From Streptomyces cirratus (lineage in GTDB: Bacteria; Actinomycetota; Actinomycetes; Streptomycetales; Streptomycetaceae), in assembly GCF_014650775.1 (NCBI RefSeq), contig NZ_BMVP01000018.1, positions 1-64,000 on the forward strand: a stretch of 64,000 bases of DNA. Direction: 5' to 3'. Below are positions 7,857 through 16,315 of this stretch, in pieces. How positions within the stretch are numbered: position 1 is the first letter of the stretch; each line of letters opens with the position of its first letter. Made by a program: the position numbers and the translations under genes. The notes under the pieces were generated by a model that saw only the letters and a list, made by a program, of their open reading frames with translations, was not told where the DNA came from and did no database searches.

Positions 7857-10085
7857 ATGCGCCAGCCTGCCCCGGCCGGAATGTGTCGACGCGTCGCGTG
7901 GTTGACGACACTCCTGGCCGCCTTCGTGTTGTCCCTGGGCGTATCGCCCGCCCACGGGCATCCGGCCACCGACGACCCCCTGCCGAAACGTACGCACCAG
8001 CGGGCCGACGGGCCGTCCCACCACCCGGAACGGCACTGGCGCAAATCCCCGCACCTCCATGAGCAGGCGCGCACCGGCCACTGGGGCGGCGACAGCGGCG
8101 CCGGCCTGCCCATCGGCACGCGCCGCACCTGGCCGACCATCGACTGGGACTTCCAGGTCGTATTGCAGGAGTTCGAGCTGCGCGAGGTCGCTCCGCACAT
8201 CGAGCTCTGGGTGCGGACCGGTGACATGCGGGTCGACACCAGCGACTGCAGCAGCTCGAACGCCGACGACCTCGTCGTCCCCGACCAGCAGCTGCGCTAC
8301 ATCGCCGAGCAGTTCGAGCGCGTCATCCGCTCGCGCGAGGGCCGGGTGTTCGGCTTCGCGACTCCGCGCGACGGGAGCAAGGCCAAGCCGGAACTGCTGG
8401 ACCCGAGCATTCCGGCGGATGCCTGGCGGGGCAAGGGCGACCGGGTCGTCGCACTCGTCGACAACATCCCCAGCGGCGGGCAGTTCCTCGGGGACACCAT
8501 CGACGCGGTCGACCGCAACTTCCTCATCGTCCAGGCAGCCGGGTGGAAGACCATGGTCGGTCCGAAGCCGAAGTCTCTCGGACCGGACCTGTGCCGCGTC
8601 TGGGAGGGCTTCCCGATGCCGAACTACATCGAGGGCCTCCTGGCCCACGAGTACAACCACGTGCTCTGGCACAGCAGGGCCGCGGACGTCACCGCCCCTG
8701 CCTGGATCACCGAGGGCACGGCCGAATGGGCCAGGTGGCTGGTCGGCTACGACGACCGTACCCAGGACGCCCTGAAGAACCTGAAGATCGCCTGCTTCCA
8801 AGGCCGCCAGGACGCCGCGATGCCGCCCGGCTACACGGACCCGTACGGCGACCGGAACGGAGGCCCCGAGAACTCCCTGACCGTGTGGCCCGATCCCGGC
8901 CAGAGCGTCCTCTGCGACTACGGCGGCGCCGAGACCATGATCCACACGCTCGACGAGCGTTACGGACACGGCTTCGTGAAAGACCTGCTGTTCGCGGGCG
9001 GCGGCTCCGGCTTCGACCGGCTCTCGAAAACCCTGGCGCGCCACCATGCCAAGGAATCGGCCTTCGAGATCCTGAAGGACTGGTCCGCGACGGCGGCTCT
9101 CGACGGCCTCCTGGACGACGGCGCCAAGTTCACCAGCCCCGAGGACCCCGCCCGCTTCCGGGCGAAGGCACTGCACTCGACGGTCAACCTCGACACTCCC
9201 TTCGCCTACGCCCGTCCGGGCGCCCCCTCCAACGGCGCCGACTTCGTCCGCCTGCGGGACGGCGCCGACGCCTACCTCAAGGCACGTGACCTGCGCTCCG
9301 TGCGGTTCGACTCGCCGGCGGTCTACCCGACGCGGCCGGTCGAGTGGAGCGTCGATCCGGACGGCCACGGTCCCGGCGACCCCGCCCTCTCCTCGGGCCC
9401 GCTGGGCGCAGACGTCAGCTTCGACCGCAGCATCGTCCGGTCCGTCACGGTCGACCCTGCCGACCCGACGCTGTCCTTCGACGCCCGCTGGGACATCGAG
9501 CCCGGGTACGACCTCGCCGTCGTCCAGGTGTCCACCGACGGGGGCGCCACCTTCACCTCCCGCCAGAGCGCGGGGATGGTCACCGCGCTCCCGAACGCGG
9601 TCGGCAACATCTCCTCGCAGGTACCCGGGTTCAACGGCGACTCCGGCGGCTGGACGCATCAGACGATCGACCTCTCGGACCTCGCGGGCCGGACGGTGCT
9701 GGTGGCCTTCCGCTATCTGACCGACAGCTCCCTGACCTTCCCGGGCCTGTGGATCGACAACGTCAAGGCCGGCGCCACGCTCGTCTCCGACGGCTCGACC
9801 CTGACCGGCTGGCAGACCGTCAGCGCCTACCAGATCAAGAAGATTCCGGGGATCAGCCTGCGGCTCGCCGCCTTCACCGCGGACCACAAGCAGGTCTGGA
9901 CGGCCGAGGTGCCGCTCGACGGCGACCGTCACGCTGCACTGGGCCCGGACCAGCTGAGGCGACTGCTGGGGACCAGGGCCGAGACGGTCTTCGCCATCGT
10001 CGACCACTACGAGCCCACCGAGACGGTCCTCGCCCCCGCGCCTTACCGGCTCACCGTCAACGGGGTGCTCCAGCCGGGCGGCTGA
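7857..10085 (+). CDS. Secreted zinc metalloprotease, M6/immune-inhibitor-A-like
   Basis: 742 residues. A signal peptide is evident (MCRRVAW, then LTTLLAAFVLSLGVSPAHG). The catalytic zinc motif is H264-E265-Y-N-H268 in LLAHEYNHVLWHS, followed by ITEGTAEWARW, whose Glu (286 or 290) is the likely third ligand. The C-terminal third is a beta-sandwich with VVQVSTDGGATFTS and LWIDNVKAGA, as in the region following the catalytic domain of immune inhibitor A peptidases. ATG 7857 has GGAAGAAG just upstream. It is expected to be an exported nutrient-scavenging or aggressive protease. It is monocistronic, closed by a strong hairpin. Confidence 0.85.
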   Translation: MRQPAPAGMCRRVAWLTTLLAAFVLSLGVSPAHGHPATDDPLPKRTHQRADGPSHHPERHWRKSPHLHEQARTGHWGGDSGAGLPIGTRRTWPTIDWDFQVVLQEFELREVAPHIELWVRTGDMRVDTSDCSSSNADDLVVPDQQLRYIAEQFERVIRSREGRVFGFATPRDGSKAKPELLDPSIPADAWRGKGDRVVALVDNIPSGGQFLGDTIDAVDRNFLIVQAAGWKTMVGPKPKSLGPDLCRVWEGFPMPNYIEGLLAHEYNHVLWHSRAADVTAPAWITEGTAEWARWLVGYDDRTQDALKNLKIACFQGRQDAAMPPGYTDPYGDRNGGPENSLTVWPDPGQSVLCDYGGAETMIHTLDERYGHGFVKDLLFAGGGSGFDRLSKTLARHHAKESAFEILKDWSATAALDGLLDDGAKFTSPEDPARFRAKALHSTVNLDTPFAYARPGAPSNGADFVRLRDGADAYLKARDLRSVRFDSPAVYPTRPVEWSVDPDGHGPGDPALSSGPLGADVSFDRSIVRSVTVDPADPTLSFDARWDIEPGYDLAVVQVSTDGGATFTSRQSAGMVTALPNAVGNISSQVPGFNGDSGGWTHQTIDLSDLAGRTVLVAFRYLTDSSLTFPGLWIDNVKAGATLVSDGSTLTGWQTVSAYQIKKIPGISLRLAAFTADHKQVWTAEVPLDGDRHAALGPDQLRRLLGTRAETVFAIVDHYEPTETVLAPAPYRLTVNGVLQPGG

Positions 10086-10106
10086 GGCCCGGCAGCAGAA
10101 CACGCC

Positions 10107-10144
10107 GGAGGGGGTGCACCCCGGAAACGGGGTGCACCTCCTCC
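10107..10144. terminator. Strong bidirectional hairpin
   Basis: A 16-bp stem (left arm 10107-10122, right arm 10129-10144, one G-T pair) with loop GGAAAC; the core is GGGGTGCACC with its complement. It separates the protease gene from the convergent pheT fragment and may be the native terminator of either one. Confidence 0.85.
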
Positions 10145-10158
10145 GCTCATGACCGGGG

Positions 10159-10742
10159 CTACGCTCCGCGCAGCACCGCGCCCGTCCGCTCACCGGCGAG
10201 GGGGACCACCGCGTCGCGCGCGGCCGTGGACTCCTCCGCCGTCAGCGTGCGGTCCACCGCCCGGAAGCGCAGCGCGTAGGCCAGGGTCTTTCCCTCTCCC
10301 ACTTGCACGCCCTCGAAGACGTCGAACAGCCGCAGCGACTCCAGCAGTTCGCCCGCGCCCTTGCGCGGCGCGGCCTCGACCGCGGCGGCCGGAACCGACG
10401 CTCGACGATCAGCGCCACGTCCTGGGTCGCCACCGGGAGGAGGAGATCCGGGGCGCCTGGAGGGCCTCGCCGCCGGCCGCCGACAGGCGGTCCAGGTCGA
10501 GCTCCATCGCGCTGGTGCGGGCCGGCAGGCCCATCGCCTTGACGACGCGCGGGTGCAGTTCTCCGGCGTGGCCGATGACCGTCTCCACCCCGTCCGGGGT
10601 GACGAGCAGCCCGGCGCAGCGGCCCGGGTGCCAGGGGCCGTACTGGCCCTGGCGCACGACCAGCTCGGCACGGTCCTCGACGGCCAGCGAGCGCGCCGCC
10701 TGGATGGCGTCGGCCCAGTCGGCCGGGTGGCCCTTGCCTTAC
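10159..10742 (-). pseudogene. pheT: 3' fragment of pheT (phenylalanyl-tRNA synthetase beta subunit)
   Basis: Three frames carry consecutive pieces of the PheT C-terminal region. They are GQYGPWHPGRCAGLLVTPDG (B5/B3-B4-like region), LPVATQDVALIVERR, and the ferredoxin-fold anticodon-binding end (ELLESLRLFDVFEGVQVGEG, then KTLAYALRFRAVDRTLT) ending at the normal C-terminus GAVLRGA. At least two frameshifts separate them, and upstream sequence (about 600 codons) is absent; identity starts near GKGHPADWADA. The essential pheST operon must be elsewhere, so this is a displaced decaying duplicate. Confidence 0.8.
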
Positions 10743-10799
10743 CAGACGGCCCACGCACACGTGGCTGGTCCTGACACCCGACACCACACCACCGCTCGC

Positions 10800-11076
10800 G
10801 GCGGGCAGCGGCAGCACCAGGTCGCGCGCACCATCGCCGCTCTGGAGACGGCCCTGGCCCAGGAGCAGAGCCGCATTCCGCCGCCGCCTCCGCCTCCGGA
10901 AAGGCGAAGCCATCCGGACCCCCGGCGGCCCACAAGCGCTTCGCGCCCACGTCGGCGCGTGTCAAATGGGCAAGGGCAAGCCCATCGGCCGCGACCAAGT
11001 CCACAGCATCAACGCCGACGGCTTGGAACTCTGCCCTTACTGCGGTCCCGACACCGCCCTGGGCGTGCTCGGCTGA
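10800..11076 (+). pseudogene. Frameshifted DUF6233-family gene
   Basis: The first part reads ARTIAALETALAQEQSRI followed by seven Pro, typical of the helical N-terminus and proline linker of DUF6233 proteins. After a frameshift a second frame gives AHVGACQMGKGKPIGRDQVH and ELCPYCGPDTALGVLG with the usual C-terminal CxxC and stop. No start codon remains, because the 5' end abuts the pheT fragment. DUF6233 is common in Streptomyces and of unknown function. Confidence 0.6.
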
Positions 11077-11204
11077 CCGACACAGTCACCGCCGACACTG
11101 CCGCGGGCAGCTCGGTGGGCACGCCTCGTCGACCGGCCAGCCGCTGGAGGTCAGGGGGAGGCACGTGCGGATCATCGGCCGTCGAGGGGGTGGCCGCTTG
11201 GAGA

Positions 11205-11477
11205 TCAACGGTTGCGCGGCAGGAAGCCGAGCCAGCCGTTTGCCCGGCGCTCGCACTCCAAGGCCGCCTGTTCCCCCGCGGCTCGCGGGCCTGGCGGGCA
11301 GCCTGGTCGGCGCGGGGATTGGCAGATGCCACACAGCCCGCCCGGAGCGGCTGCCGTGCTCCAATCGTCGCCGGGCGGGTAGACGGTGCGCCGGCACCCG
11401 GGACACGGCCAAGCCGCGGCCTCCCGGCGCCGGGGCTGCTCCTGCCGCTCGGCCGGCCGAGGAACGACCACCCACAC
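11205..11477 (-). CDS. Small Cys-motif protein, possibly zinc-binding
   Basis: A possible 90-residue protein with CPGCRRTVYPPGDDW and CGIC spaced like a small zinc ribbon, ending in ALECERRANGWLGFLPRNR. GTG 11477 is the most upstream sensible start, but no ribosome site precedes it, so the 5' end may be wrong or missing. No family was identified. It lies in a decayed stretch and may itself be a remnant. Confidence 0.4.
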   Translation of the reverse strand: MWVVVPRPAERQEQPRRREAAAWPCPGCRRTVYPPGDDWSTAAAPGGLCGICQSPRRPGCPPGPRAAGEQAALECERRANGWLGFLPRNR

Positions 11478-11606
11478 CGCCGGCCCGCCGACCGGCCGGT
11501 TCCTCGCATTCGCACACGGCCGCTCGGCCGTGGAGGGCCACCCAGGCGGACTATTCCTCTCGGGGCAGAGATCGGCTTCGATGGCGGCACCTTCGAAGGG
11601 GGACCG

Positions 11607-12065
11607 ATGACACTCGACGTCTGGACCAACTACGTACTCATTCGCCTGAAGGCCCTGCTCGCAATCTTTCCTCCGCTGATCGAGGAACAGCGCGCACGCA
11701 ACATCGTCCCGGACGCGATAGACGGAACACTGGAGTGGACGCTCCCGTGGGGCATGGACGACGGGCTCGGACACGTCCGGCTCACCCTGATCCGCGAGCC
11801 GTCGGGCTGGGGCGTTCCGAAGCGTGTGCGCGTGGTCGTGGCCGCGAAGGCGGCGGCCTTCTCCTCCAGGGTCAACGAGGAAGTGGCCCTCCCCCGCTAC
11901 GACCCCACAGCGCCCCCCGCGCCGCCGGCCGGCAAGACGCAGGAACCGTGGCGCGTCAGCACCGGCATGGCCCAGTGCCTGCTCGAACACGTCGGCGGCG
12001 ACCTTGACTCGCTCCGGTACGAAGCGGACGGTTCCCGGAGTTTCACCGTTGTGGTCGCGGACTGA
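11607..12065 (+). CDS. Hypothetical protein, 152 aa
   Basis: Starts at ATG 11607 after AAGGGGGA. The sequence is soluble and well structured: VWTNYVLIRLKALLAIFPPL at the N-terminus, then a Trp-rich strand region (LEWTLPWGMDDGLGHVRLTL) and an acidic C-terminus. No motif or family is recognised. The good ribosome site, start and composition argue that it is expressed although its surroundings are decayed. Confidence 0.7.
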   Translation: MTLDVWTNYVLIRLKALLAIFPPLIEEQRARNIVPDAIDGTLEWTLPWGMDDGLGHVRLTLIREPSGWGVPKRVRVVVAAKAAAFSSRVNEEVALPRYDPTAPPAPPAGKTQEPWRVSTGMAQCLLEHVGGDLDSLRYEADGSRSFTVVVAD

Positions 12066-12366
12066 CATTGATGATGTCCGGGGCGTGGTCGCGGAGGACG
12101 CCCGGTTCGGCCGCCCGTAGGTGACCACCTTGACGTACGCCCGCGATGAGCAGGATCACGACGTGAAGCCGGACCCCGGCCGAGAGCGTCCACCGCGGTC
12201 ACCAGGGCCATGAAGGACACAGCGGCAGTGATCTCCACGTAGAACACATCGCCGACGAGGATGCGGTTGAAAGTGAACTCTCATTGAGGCGACGGCCGTT
12301 CGTCTCGTTGGCGGAGTATGTGGCGGGCGCGGGCCGCCGCACCGGAGACGCCTATTCACGCGGCGG
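12066..12366. other. No intact gene; possible membrane-protein scrap
   Basis: A minus-strand frame near 12170-12250 encodes one hydrophobic helix (VEITAAVSFMALVTAVDAL) and then loses protein character. It looks like debris. Confidence 0.3.
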
Positions 12367-13032
12367 TCACTTGGCGGTCCACTCCCAGGAGGCGCCCTTC
12401 ATGTAGTCCTCGTCGGTGCCCCAGGCGAGCCGGGCGGGCGGGTTCGACGCATCGCCGGCAAAGACCGTGCAGAGGGTGCGGCTCTCGCCCATGTCCCAAC
12501 GCAGGTAGATCGGTGGGACGGGGCACCCGCCGTCGACATATCCGGTGTGGACGGTCGGCCGCTCCGCGACCTTGACACCGTTCATGTCCAGGGCCGCGGC
12601 GTAGGCTCCGAGATCGACGTTGGCGGCGTGCGGCTTGCCATCCTTGAGCGTGTACGTGAAGTACACGAAGTACGGGGTGCTGCCGGCCGGTTCGCCCGCC
12701 ATGCGCTTGTCCCAGTGCAGCGACTTCGCCTGCGCGGGGGTGCCCTTGACGATCTTCGTGGCGGTTACCTCGAACTTTCCGCCCATGGTCATCTCCGGCT
12801 CGTACAGGTTCGGAGCCGGCTGTCCCAACGCCAATGCGGGGCCCCACGTCGGCTTCGCGGACGGAGTCGCGGACGGGCTCGCCGACGGGGTCTGCCGAGT
12901 GGCCCGGCCGTCCGTCAGGCGCTCCTCGGAAGGACCGGACTTCGCGCCACCGCCGTCCTCTCCGCAGGCCGTGAGCGATACTGCGAGGACAGTGGCCAAG
13001 ACCCCGTACAGGGCCTCAGATCGGCGGTGCAT
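12367..13032 (-). CDS. Putative lipoprotein
   Basis: 221 residues from ATG 13032, with GAAGGAAA 6 nt upstream. It has a lipoprotein signal peptide with lipobox LTAC (Cys about residue 19), a Ser/Thr/Pro linker, then a globular domain (MGGKFEVTATKIVKGTPAQA, GSTPYFVYFTYTLKDG, DMGESRTLCTVF). The fold pattern resembles small Streptomyces substrate-less surface lipoproteins (DUF4352-like immunoglobulin folds), but this assignment is weak. It is expected to be anchored to the outer face of the membrane. Confidence 0.75.
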   Translation of the reverse strand: MHRRSEALYGVLATVLAVSLTACGEDGGGAKSGPSEERLTDGRATRQTPSASPSATPSAKPTWGPALALGQPAPNLYEPEMTMGGKFEVTATKIVKGTPAQAKSLHWDKRMAGEPAGSTPYFVYFTYTLKDGKPHAANVDLGAYAAALDMNGVKVAERPTVHTGYVDGGCPVPPIYLRWDMGESRTLCTVFAGDASNPPARLAWGTDEDYMKGASWEWTAK

Positions 13033-13399
13033 GCGTGTTTCCTTCGGCAGAAGATCCGGAGCCGGGGAACCGAGCGCTGGTGCTGCCGGGTTCCGCGTGG
13101 GACGCACGTCTCGCGCGTCGCGTACATGCTAAGCAAGACCGACACGGTGCTCGACGCCGTTCGCCCACGACGGTCCGGATTCCCGGCAGTTCGTCGGCCG
13201 GCCTGCCGGACGACCTCGCATCCCGGTAACCGGAACCAGGTCGGGTGGCTGCCGGCCGGCCTCAGGAGCCGGTGGCAGGTCCGGCAGAGGGTGGAGGCGG
13301 AAGACCTGGTCGCCGCGGCCGAAGCGCTTGTTGTCGACCACGTGCGGTGGGTGCAACGGGGCCGGGGAGCCATCCGTCGGCGGACCGCTCGACCGCTCG
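13033..13399. other. No gene seen
   Basis: This stretch holds the lipoprotein promoter region and then GC-rich sequence without a convincing frame. Confidence 0.4.
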
Positions 13400-13588
13400 G
13401 TGCTCGTCGCCACGTAACGCAGGACGGACCTGACGATGCGACAGCTTGCCCCGCTGTTCGGCGTCTCGAAGTCGGCGGCGGACCGCATCCACGACGCCTG
13501 TGCCGGCCTGGTCGCGGAAGCCGAGGTGTACGAGGCGCCGGACCGGCTCCGGTTCACCCTGCGGGCAGCCGGGTGGGGTCCGCCATGA
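13400..13588 (+). pseudogene. IS5-type transposase fragment (HTH region)
   Basis: From ATG 13436, MRQLAPLFGVSKSAADRI is the helix-turn-helix found in a widespread Streptomyces IS5-type transposase (normally preceded by TYLRTNLT, visible here across a frameshift). The rest of the frame (HDACAGLVAEAEVYEAPDRL) is unrelated to the transposase and runs into the end of the ROK gene. The catalytic domain is absent. Confidence 0.5.
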
Positions 13589-14780
13589 TCCGGCGGACCG
13601 TCATCTGCGCCGCGCCCAGGACCGGTCCGCGCCGCCCCAAAGCCGACGAACGCAGCGCCTCGGCGGCCCAGGGCCGCACGGTGACCCGTACGGCCAGTTC
13701 GGCGCGTACCGACGGCAGTAGCCATTCGGCGAGCTCGGCGTAGGCACCACCCAGGACCAGGCCGTCCGGGTCGATGAGTTCCACTGCGGACGCGAGGGCG
13801 AGGCCCAGGGCGTGTCCTGCGCGGTCCAGGGCACGCAGGGTCGGCGCGTGCCCGGCGCCCGCCCGCTCGGCCAGCAGGGCGACCGGGTCGTCGGCGGGCC
13901 CGGAGAGGGGCTGCGCGAGACCGGCCTCGCGCAGCACGGCCGCCTCGCCCGCGTACTGCTCAAGGCAACCGCGTGCGCCGCAGGCGCAGGGGGCACCCTC
14001 CGGTTGCACGGGGATGTGCCCCAGTTCACCGGCGAAGCCGCGGGCGCCCCGGAAGAGTTGTCCGTCGATGACCAGAGCGGCACCGATTCCGGCCTCGGCG
14101 GAGACGTGCACGAACGTCTCCACGGGCTGCTCCGCGTTCCAGTATTCGGCGAGCGCCCCGAGGTTGGCCTCGTTCTCCGGCTCGGGCACGGTGTCAGGGT
14201 CGGGCCAGTGGTCGGCGAGGCGGACGGCGTGCCAGCCGAGGTTGGGCGCGCGCTCCACCAGCCCGCGCGGTGCGTTCGCCACCACCCCGGGCACGGCCAG
14301 GACCCGGCCCTCGACGCGCAGCCCGAGGGCGGCAGCCTCGGCCTCCGCCTCGGCACCCAGCGCGGAGACTTCCGCCAGCACCTGGCCGGGCGACCGGCCC
14401 GCGTTGGCCCGTTCCACCCTGCGCCACACCCGCGGCTCTCCACGCAGGTCCGCCACGCACGCGGTGAGATGCGCGACGCCGATCTCCAGACCGAGGCCCG
14501 CGGGGCCCTGACGGCTCACGGCCAGCGCACGTCCGGGGCGCCCGACCCGCCCGCCGGACGTGGTCTCCGCCTCGGTCAGCGCACCGCGGCCGATGAGCTC
14601 GTCGACCAAGGAGGAGACGGCGGGCCTGGTCAGGCCGATACGCCCGGCGACGTCCGCGCGGGACAGCGGGCCCTGTGCGGCGACTGCGGCGAGGACCAGC
14701 ACGAGGTTCCGCCGGCGCATGTCCTGCTGCGAGGCGGGTCCGTCCTCCGGGCGCCACTTCGCTCTCTCGACCGCCCCCAC
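13554..14780 (-). CDS. xylR: ROK-family transcriptional repressor of xylose genes
   Basis: 408 residues starting at GTG 14780 with AGGAGGGG upstream. Residues 20-85 form a MarR-like winged helix (GPLSRADVAGRIGLTRPAVS). The rest is a ROK sugar-kinase fold with the signature GHIPVQPEGAPCACGARGCL, giving the Cys-rich zinc site of ROK proteins, and the GLGLEIGVAHLTACVADLRG nucleotide-fold start. It lies 12 bp downstream of xylB in the same orientation and is probably cotranscribed with it. ROK repressors of this arrangement bind an operator in the xylA/xylB divergent promoter and are released by xylose. Confidence 0.88.
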   Translation of the reverse strand: MGAVERAKWRPEDGPASQQDMRRRNLVLVLAAVAAQGPLSRADVAGRIGLTRPAVSSLVDELIGRGALTEAETTSGGRVGRPGRALAVSRQGPAGLGLEIGVAHLTACVADLRGEPRVWRRVERANAGRSPGQVLAEVSALGAEAEAEAAALGLRVEGRVLAVPGVVANAPRGLVERAPNLGWHAVRLADHWPDPDTVPEPENEANLGALAEYWNAEQPVETFVHVSAEAGIGAALVIDGQLFRGARGFAGELGHIPVQPEGAPCACGARGCLEQYAGEAAVLREAGLAQPLSGPADDPVALLAERAGAGHAPTLRALDRAGHALGLALASAVELIDPDGLVLGGAYAELAEWLLPSVRAELAVRVTVRPWAAEALRSSALGRRGPVLGAAQMTVRRIMADPTRLPAG

Positions 14781-14792
14781 GTGCCGCCCCTC

Positions 14793-16223
14793 CTACCGGT
14801 CCTGCGCCGGGGCGCCCTGCAACGCCCCCGACCGACGCAGGGTATCCGCAATCCGTTCGAGGGTGGCCTCGTCCCTGGTCACCGGCTCCAGCAGCCGGCC
14901 TTCCGCGGTCCGCCAGCGACGTGCGACGGCGTCGGCGGGCTCGCCGGTGAGCAGCGCGGCGGCCTGGGCGGCGGCCCCGAGGGCTACCAGTTCCCGCGCG
15001 GCGGGCACCTGCACCGCCCGGCCGGAGAGCCGCAGGACGGTCCGTTGCCATGCCTGACCACGGGCACCGCCACCGATCAGCAACAGCGGCACGTCAGGCG
15101 CGGGGGCCTCGCCTCCCGCGCGCAGTACGTCGTCCAGAGCGGCGACCAGGGTCTGGACCGCGCCGTCGTAGGCGGCCTGGAGCAGTTGTCCGGGGGTGGT
15201 GTCGTGGCGCAGCCCGTGGACCAGTCCGGAGGCGGCCGGCAGGTCCGGCGTGCGCTCGCCGTCCAGGTAGGGCAGGACCACGGCCGTACCGCCGCTTTCG
15301 ACGTCCTCGCGGCCGCGTCCGAGGAGAGCGGCGAAGCGGTCGACGGCGAAGGTGCAGTTGAGCGTGCAGGCGAGCGGCAGCCAGCCGCCGAGGGCGTCGG
15401 CGAAGCCCGCGACGGTACCGCTCGGGTCGGCGGGCCGCGTCCGGCCGACGGCGTAGACGGTGCCGGAGGTCCCGAGGCTGAGCACCGGCTGACCGGGAAG
15501 CAGGCCCAGCCCGAGGGCGGCCGCCATGTTGTCGCCGGTCCCCGTGGCCACCGGCGCACCCTGGCGAAGCGGCAGCCCCGGACGGACGACGCCGGCCTGC
15601 GCGCCTGGCGGGAGGACCTGCGGCAGTAGTTCCGGGTCGAGACCGATGCGGGAGAGGACGCCGTGGTCGTATCCGTCCGGGCCCCACCAGCCGGTCCCCG
15701 ACGCGTCCCCGCGGTCGGTCACCGCCGCGCCGCTGAGCCGCTCGGTCAGGAAGTCGTGGGGAAGGCGGACGGCCGCGACGCGGCCGGCGGCGGCGGGGTC
15801 GACGGCCCGCAGCCAGGCCCATTTGGCGGCCGTGAAGGCGGCCGTCGGCACGCTCCCGGTACGGCGGGCGATCTCCGCCACTCCGATCGCGGCCCGCAGC
15901 TCGGCAGCCTGCGGAGCGGCTCGGACGTCGTTCCACAGCAGCGCCGGGCGTACCGGCGCTCCCGCCGCGTCCAGGGTGACCAGTCCGTGCTGCTGGCCGG
16001 CGATCGAGACGGCGGCCGCACGGTCCGCCCAGCCGGTCCCGGCCCCGGCCTCCCCCAGTGCCCGCCACCACTGCTCGGGGTCGCTCTCTCGGCCGGAACC
16101 CTCGCTGACGGTGTGCGCGGCCCGGCCCTGACCGACGACGGCGCCCGTGTCGATGTCGACGGCGAGGGCCTTGGTGGACTGGGTCGAGCTGTCGAACCCG
16201 ATCACGACACGCTGGGCAGCCAT
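14793..16223 (-). CDS. xylB: Xylulokinase
   Basis: 476 residues of FGGY-kinase type. ATP-fold start VIGFDSSTQSTKALAVDID, substrate region ISIAGQQHGLVTLDAAG with LLWNDVRA, and C-terminal LLLIGGGARGQAWQRTVLRL. It phosphorylates D-xylulose to xylulose 5-phosphate. ATG 16223 is preceded by GGAGGAAA. It is divergent from xylA over 92 nt containing the palindromic operator, and is followed closely by the ROK repressor. Confidence 0.95.
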   Translation of the reverse strand: MAAQRVVIGFDSSTQSTKALAVDIDTGAVVGQGRAAHTVSEGSGRESDPEQWWRALGEAGAGTGWADRAAAVSIAGQQHGLVTLDAAGAPVRPALLWNDVRAAPQAAELRAAIGVAEIARRTGSVPTAAFTAAKWAWLRAVDPAAAGRVAAVRLPHDFLTERLSGAAVTDRGDASGTGWWGPDGYDHGVLSRIGLDPELLPQVLPPGAQAGVVRPGLPLRQGAPVATGTGDNMAAALGLGLLPGQPVLSLGTSGTVYAVGRTRPADPSGTVAGFADALGGWLPLACTLNCTFAVDRFAALLGRGREDVESGGTAVVLPYLDGERTPDLPAASGLVHGLRHDTTPGQLLQAAYDGAVQTLVAALDDVLRAGGEAPAPDVPLLLIGGGARGQAWQRTVLRLSGRAVQVPAARELVALGAAAQAAALLTGEPADAVARRWRTAEGRLLEPVTRDEATLERIADTLRRSGALQGAPAQDR

Positions 16224-16267
16224 GTGTTTCCTCCGGTGGGGTTCCTTCTGGCGTCTCGGCATACTAA

Positions 16268-16288
16268 TTTGTTGCTTGCCATTACAAA
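16268..16288. promoter_or_regulatory. xyl operator candidate
   Basis: TTTGT (16268-16272) and ACAAA (16284-16288) form an AT-rich inverted repeat around TGCTTGCCATT, with TACTAAT immediately to its left. It is centred in the xylB/xylA divergent promoter, exactly where a ROK repressor would act on both genes. Confidence 0.6.
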
Positions 16289-16315
16289 CCCCCCGGCATG
16301 ATCCGGAGCCGCTCC

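Noticed and set aside
7830..10193. Antisense ORF of 787 codons opposite the metalloprotease
   Set aside because: The plus strand has signal peptide, HExxH motif and ribosome site; the antisense product is compositionally unlike protein.
10159..10742. Functional phenylalanyl-tRNA synthetase gene
   Set aside because: Only the last quarter is present, in three frames, and no pheS is adjacent.
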